Assembly: GCA_011050525.1 (NCBI GenBank)
Contig: DRFO01000031.1
Location: forward strand, 1 to 64,000
Source of the DNA: Halopseudomonas xinjiangensis
GTDB lineage: Bacteria; Pseudomonadota; Gammaproteobacteria; Pseudomonadales; Pseudomonadaceae
DNA length: 64,000 bases
Reading direction: 5' to 3'
Shown piece by piece: positions 63,819-64,000 of this stretch (the stretch's first letter is position 1; every line of letters begins with the position of its first letter). Below the pieces are notes generated by a model. That model was not told the DNA's origin. It ran no database searches and saw only the letters and a program-made list of their open reading frames with translations. The position numbers and the translations under genes were made by a program.

Positions 63819-64000
63819 TTACTGAGGCTGAACTGCACCCTTGATCATGGTTTCCAGTTCGCCAGATTCATGCAGTTCGAGAATGATATCGCTGCCGCCA
63901 ACCAGCTCACCGCCAATCCACAACTGAGGAAAGGTCGGCCAGTTCGCATACTGCGGAAGCTGAGTGCGAATGTCAGGATTCTGCAGGATGTCCACATAGG
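63819..64000 (-). CDS. grxD: Monothiol glutaredoxin, C-terminal part (runs off window)
   Basis: The visible 60 codons give the glutaredoxin C-terminal half: [34 protein letters not shown] and [19 protein letters not shown], ending at a TAA at 63819-63821. This matches Grx4/GrxD monothiol glutaredoxins, which bind Fe-S clusters with BolA. The CGFS active site and N-terminus lie beyond the window. Confidence 0.9.
   Translation of the reverse strand, partial: YVDILQNPDIRTQLPQYANWPTFPQLWIGGELVGGSDIILELHESGELETMIKGAVQPQ

Overview
The window reads as chromosome of a gamma-proteobacterium of the Pseudomonas group. Evidence: the cbb3 oxidase block ccoNOQP-ccoGHIS followed by a TauE/SafE gene and apt, the mrp-dcd pair, rnk, grxD, and a complete dmp-type phenol operon with its DmpR regulator. 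A marine or hydrocarbon-associated lineage such as Halopseudomonas is plausible but is inferred only. Nearly all of the window is coding and there are no CRISPR arrays. Broken elements are a truncated IS3-family element at the left edge, an acyl-CoA synthetase remnant and a frameshifted AraC gene.

Layout. 1-3.1 kb: IS3 end, TorF-like outer-membrane protein, small membrane protein, dcd and mrp. 3.25 kb: selenocysteine tRNA. 3.35-6.7 kb: TRAP transporter with dctP divergent from dctQM. 6.8-9.2 kb: unusual chemoreceptor and a small hydrolase. 9.4-18.2 kb: cbb3 cytochrome oxidase with its copper and assembly genes, behind a candidate ANR/FNR box. 18.3-29.6 kb: mixed housekeeping genes (apt, MFS, convergent response regulator and hybrid kinase, CurA-like reductase, ybaK, glpK, rnk, cytochrome b561, a LigB-type dioxygenase with a divergent LysR gene). 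29.9-36.9 kb: octaheme-TPR cytochrome, acyl-CoA synthetase remnant, AlgE-like porin, arylsulfatase, broken AraC gene.

36.9-59.5 kb is the centrepiece. A minus-strand operon of about 13.4 kb encodes phenol hydroxylase (dmpKLMNOP), ferredoxin (dmpQ), catechol 2,3-dioxygenase (dmpB) and the full meta pathway (dmpCDEFGHI), which together take phenol to pyruvate and acetyl-CoA. Two extra genes end the operon: a divergent DODA/LigB-like protein lacking apparent metal ligands, and a GlcG/HbpS-like protein. dmpR is divergent. Downstream of dmpR, on the plus strand, lies a four-gene operon: YCF48-type lipoprotein, MMPL/RND transporter, DUF1302 outer-membrane protein and DUF1329 protein. Both operons carry a -24/-12 sigma-54 promoter and paired DmpR-type inverted repeats spaced 30 bp centre to centre, with the stronger repeat about 120-130 bp upstream of the -24 element. 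This suggests that DmpR controls the envelope operon together with phenol catabolism. An Aer-type PAS chemoreceptor follows.

61-64 kb: tRNA-Pro(CGG), mobA divergent from moaB-moeA (molybdenum cofactor), and the C-terminal end of grxD.
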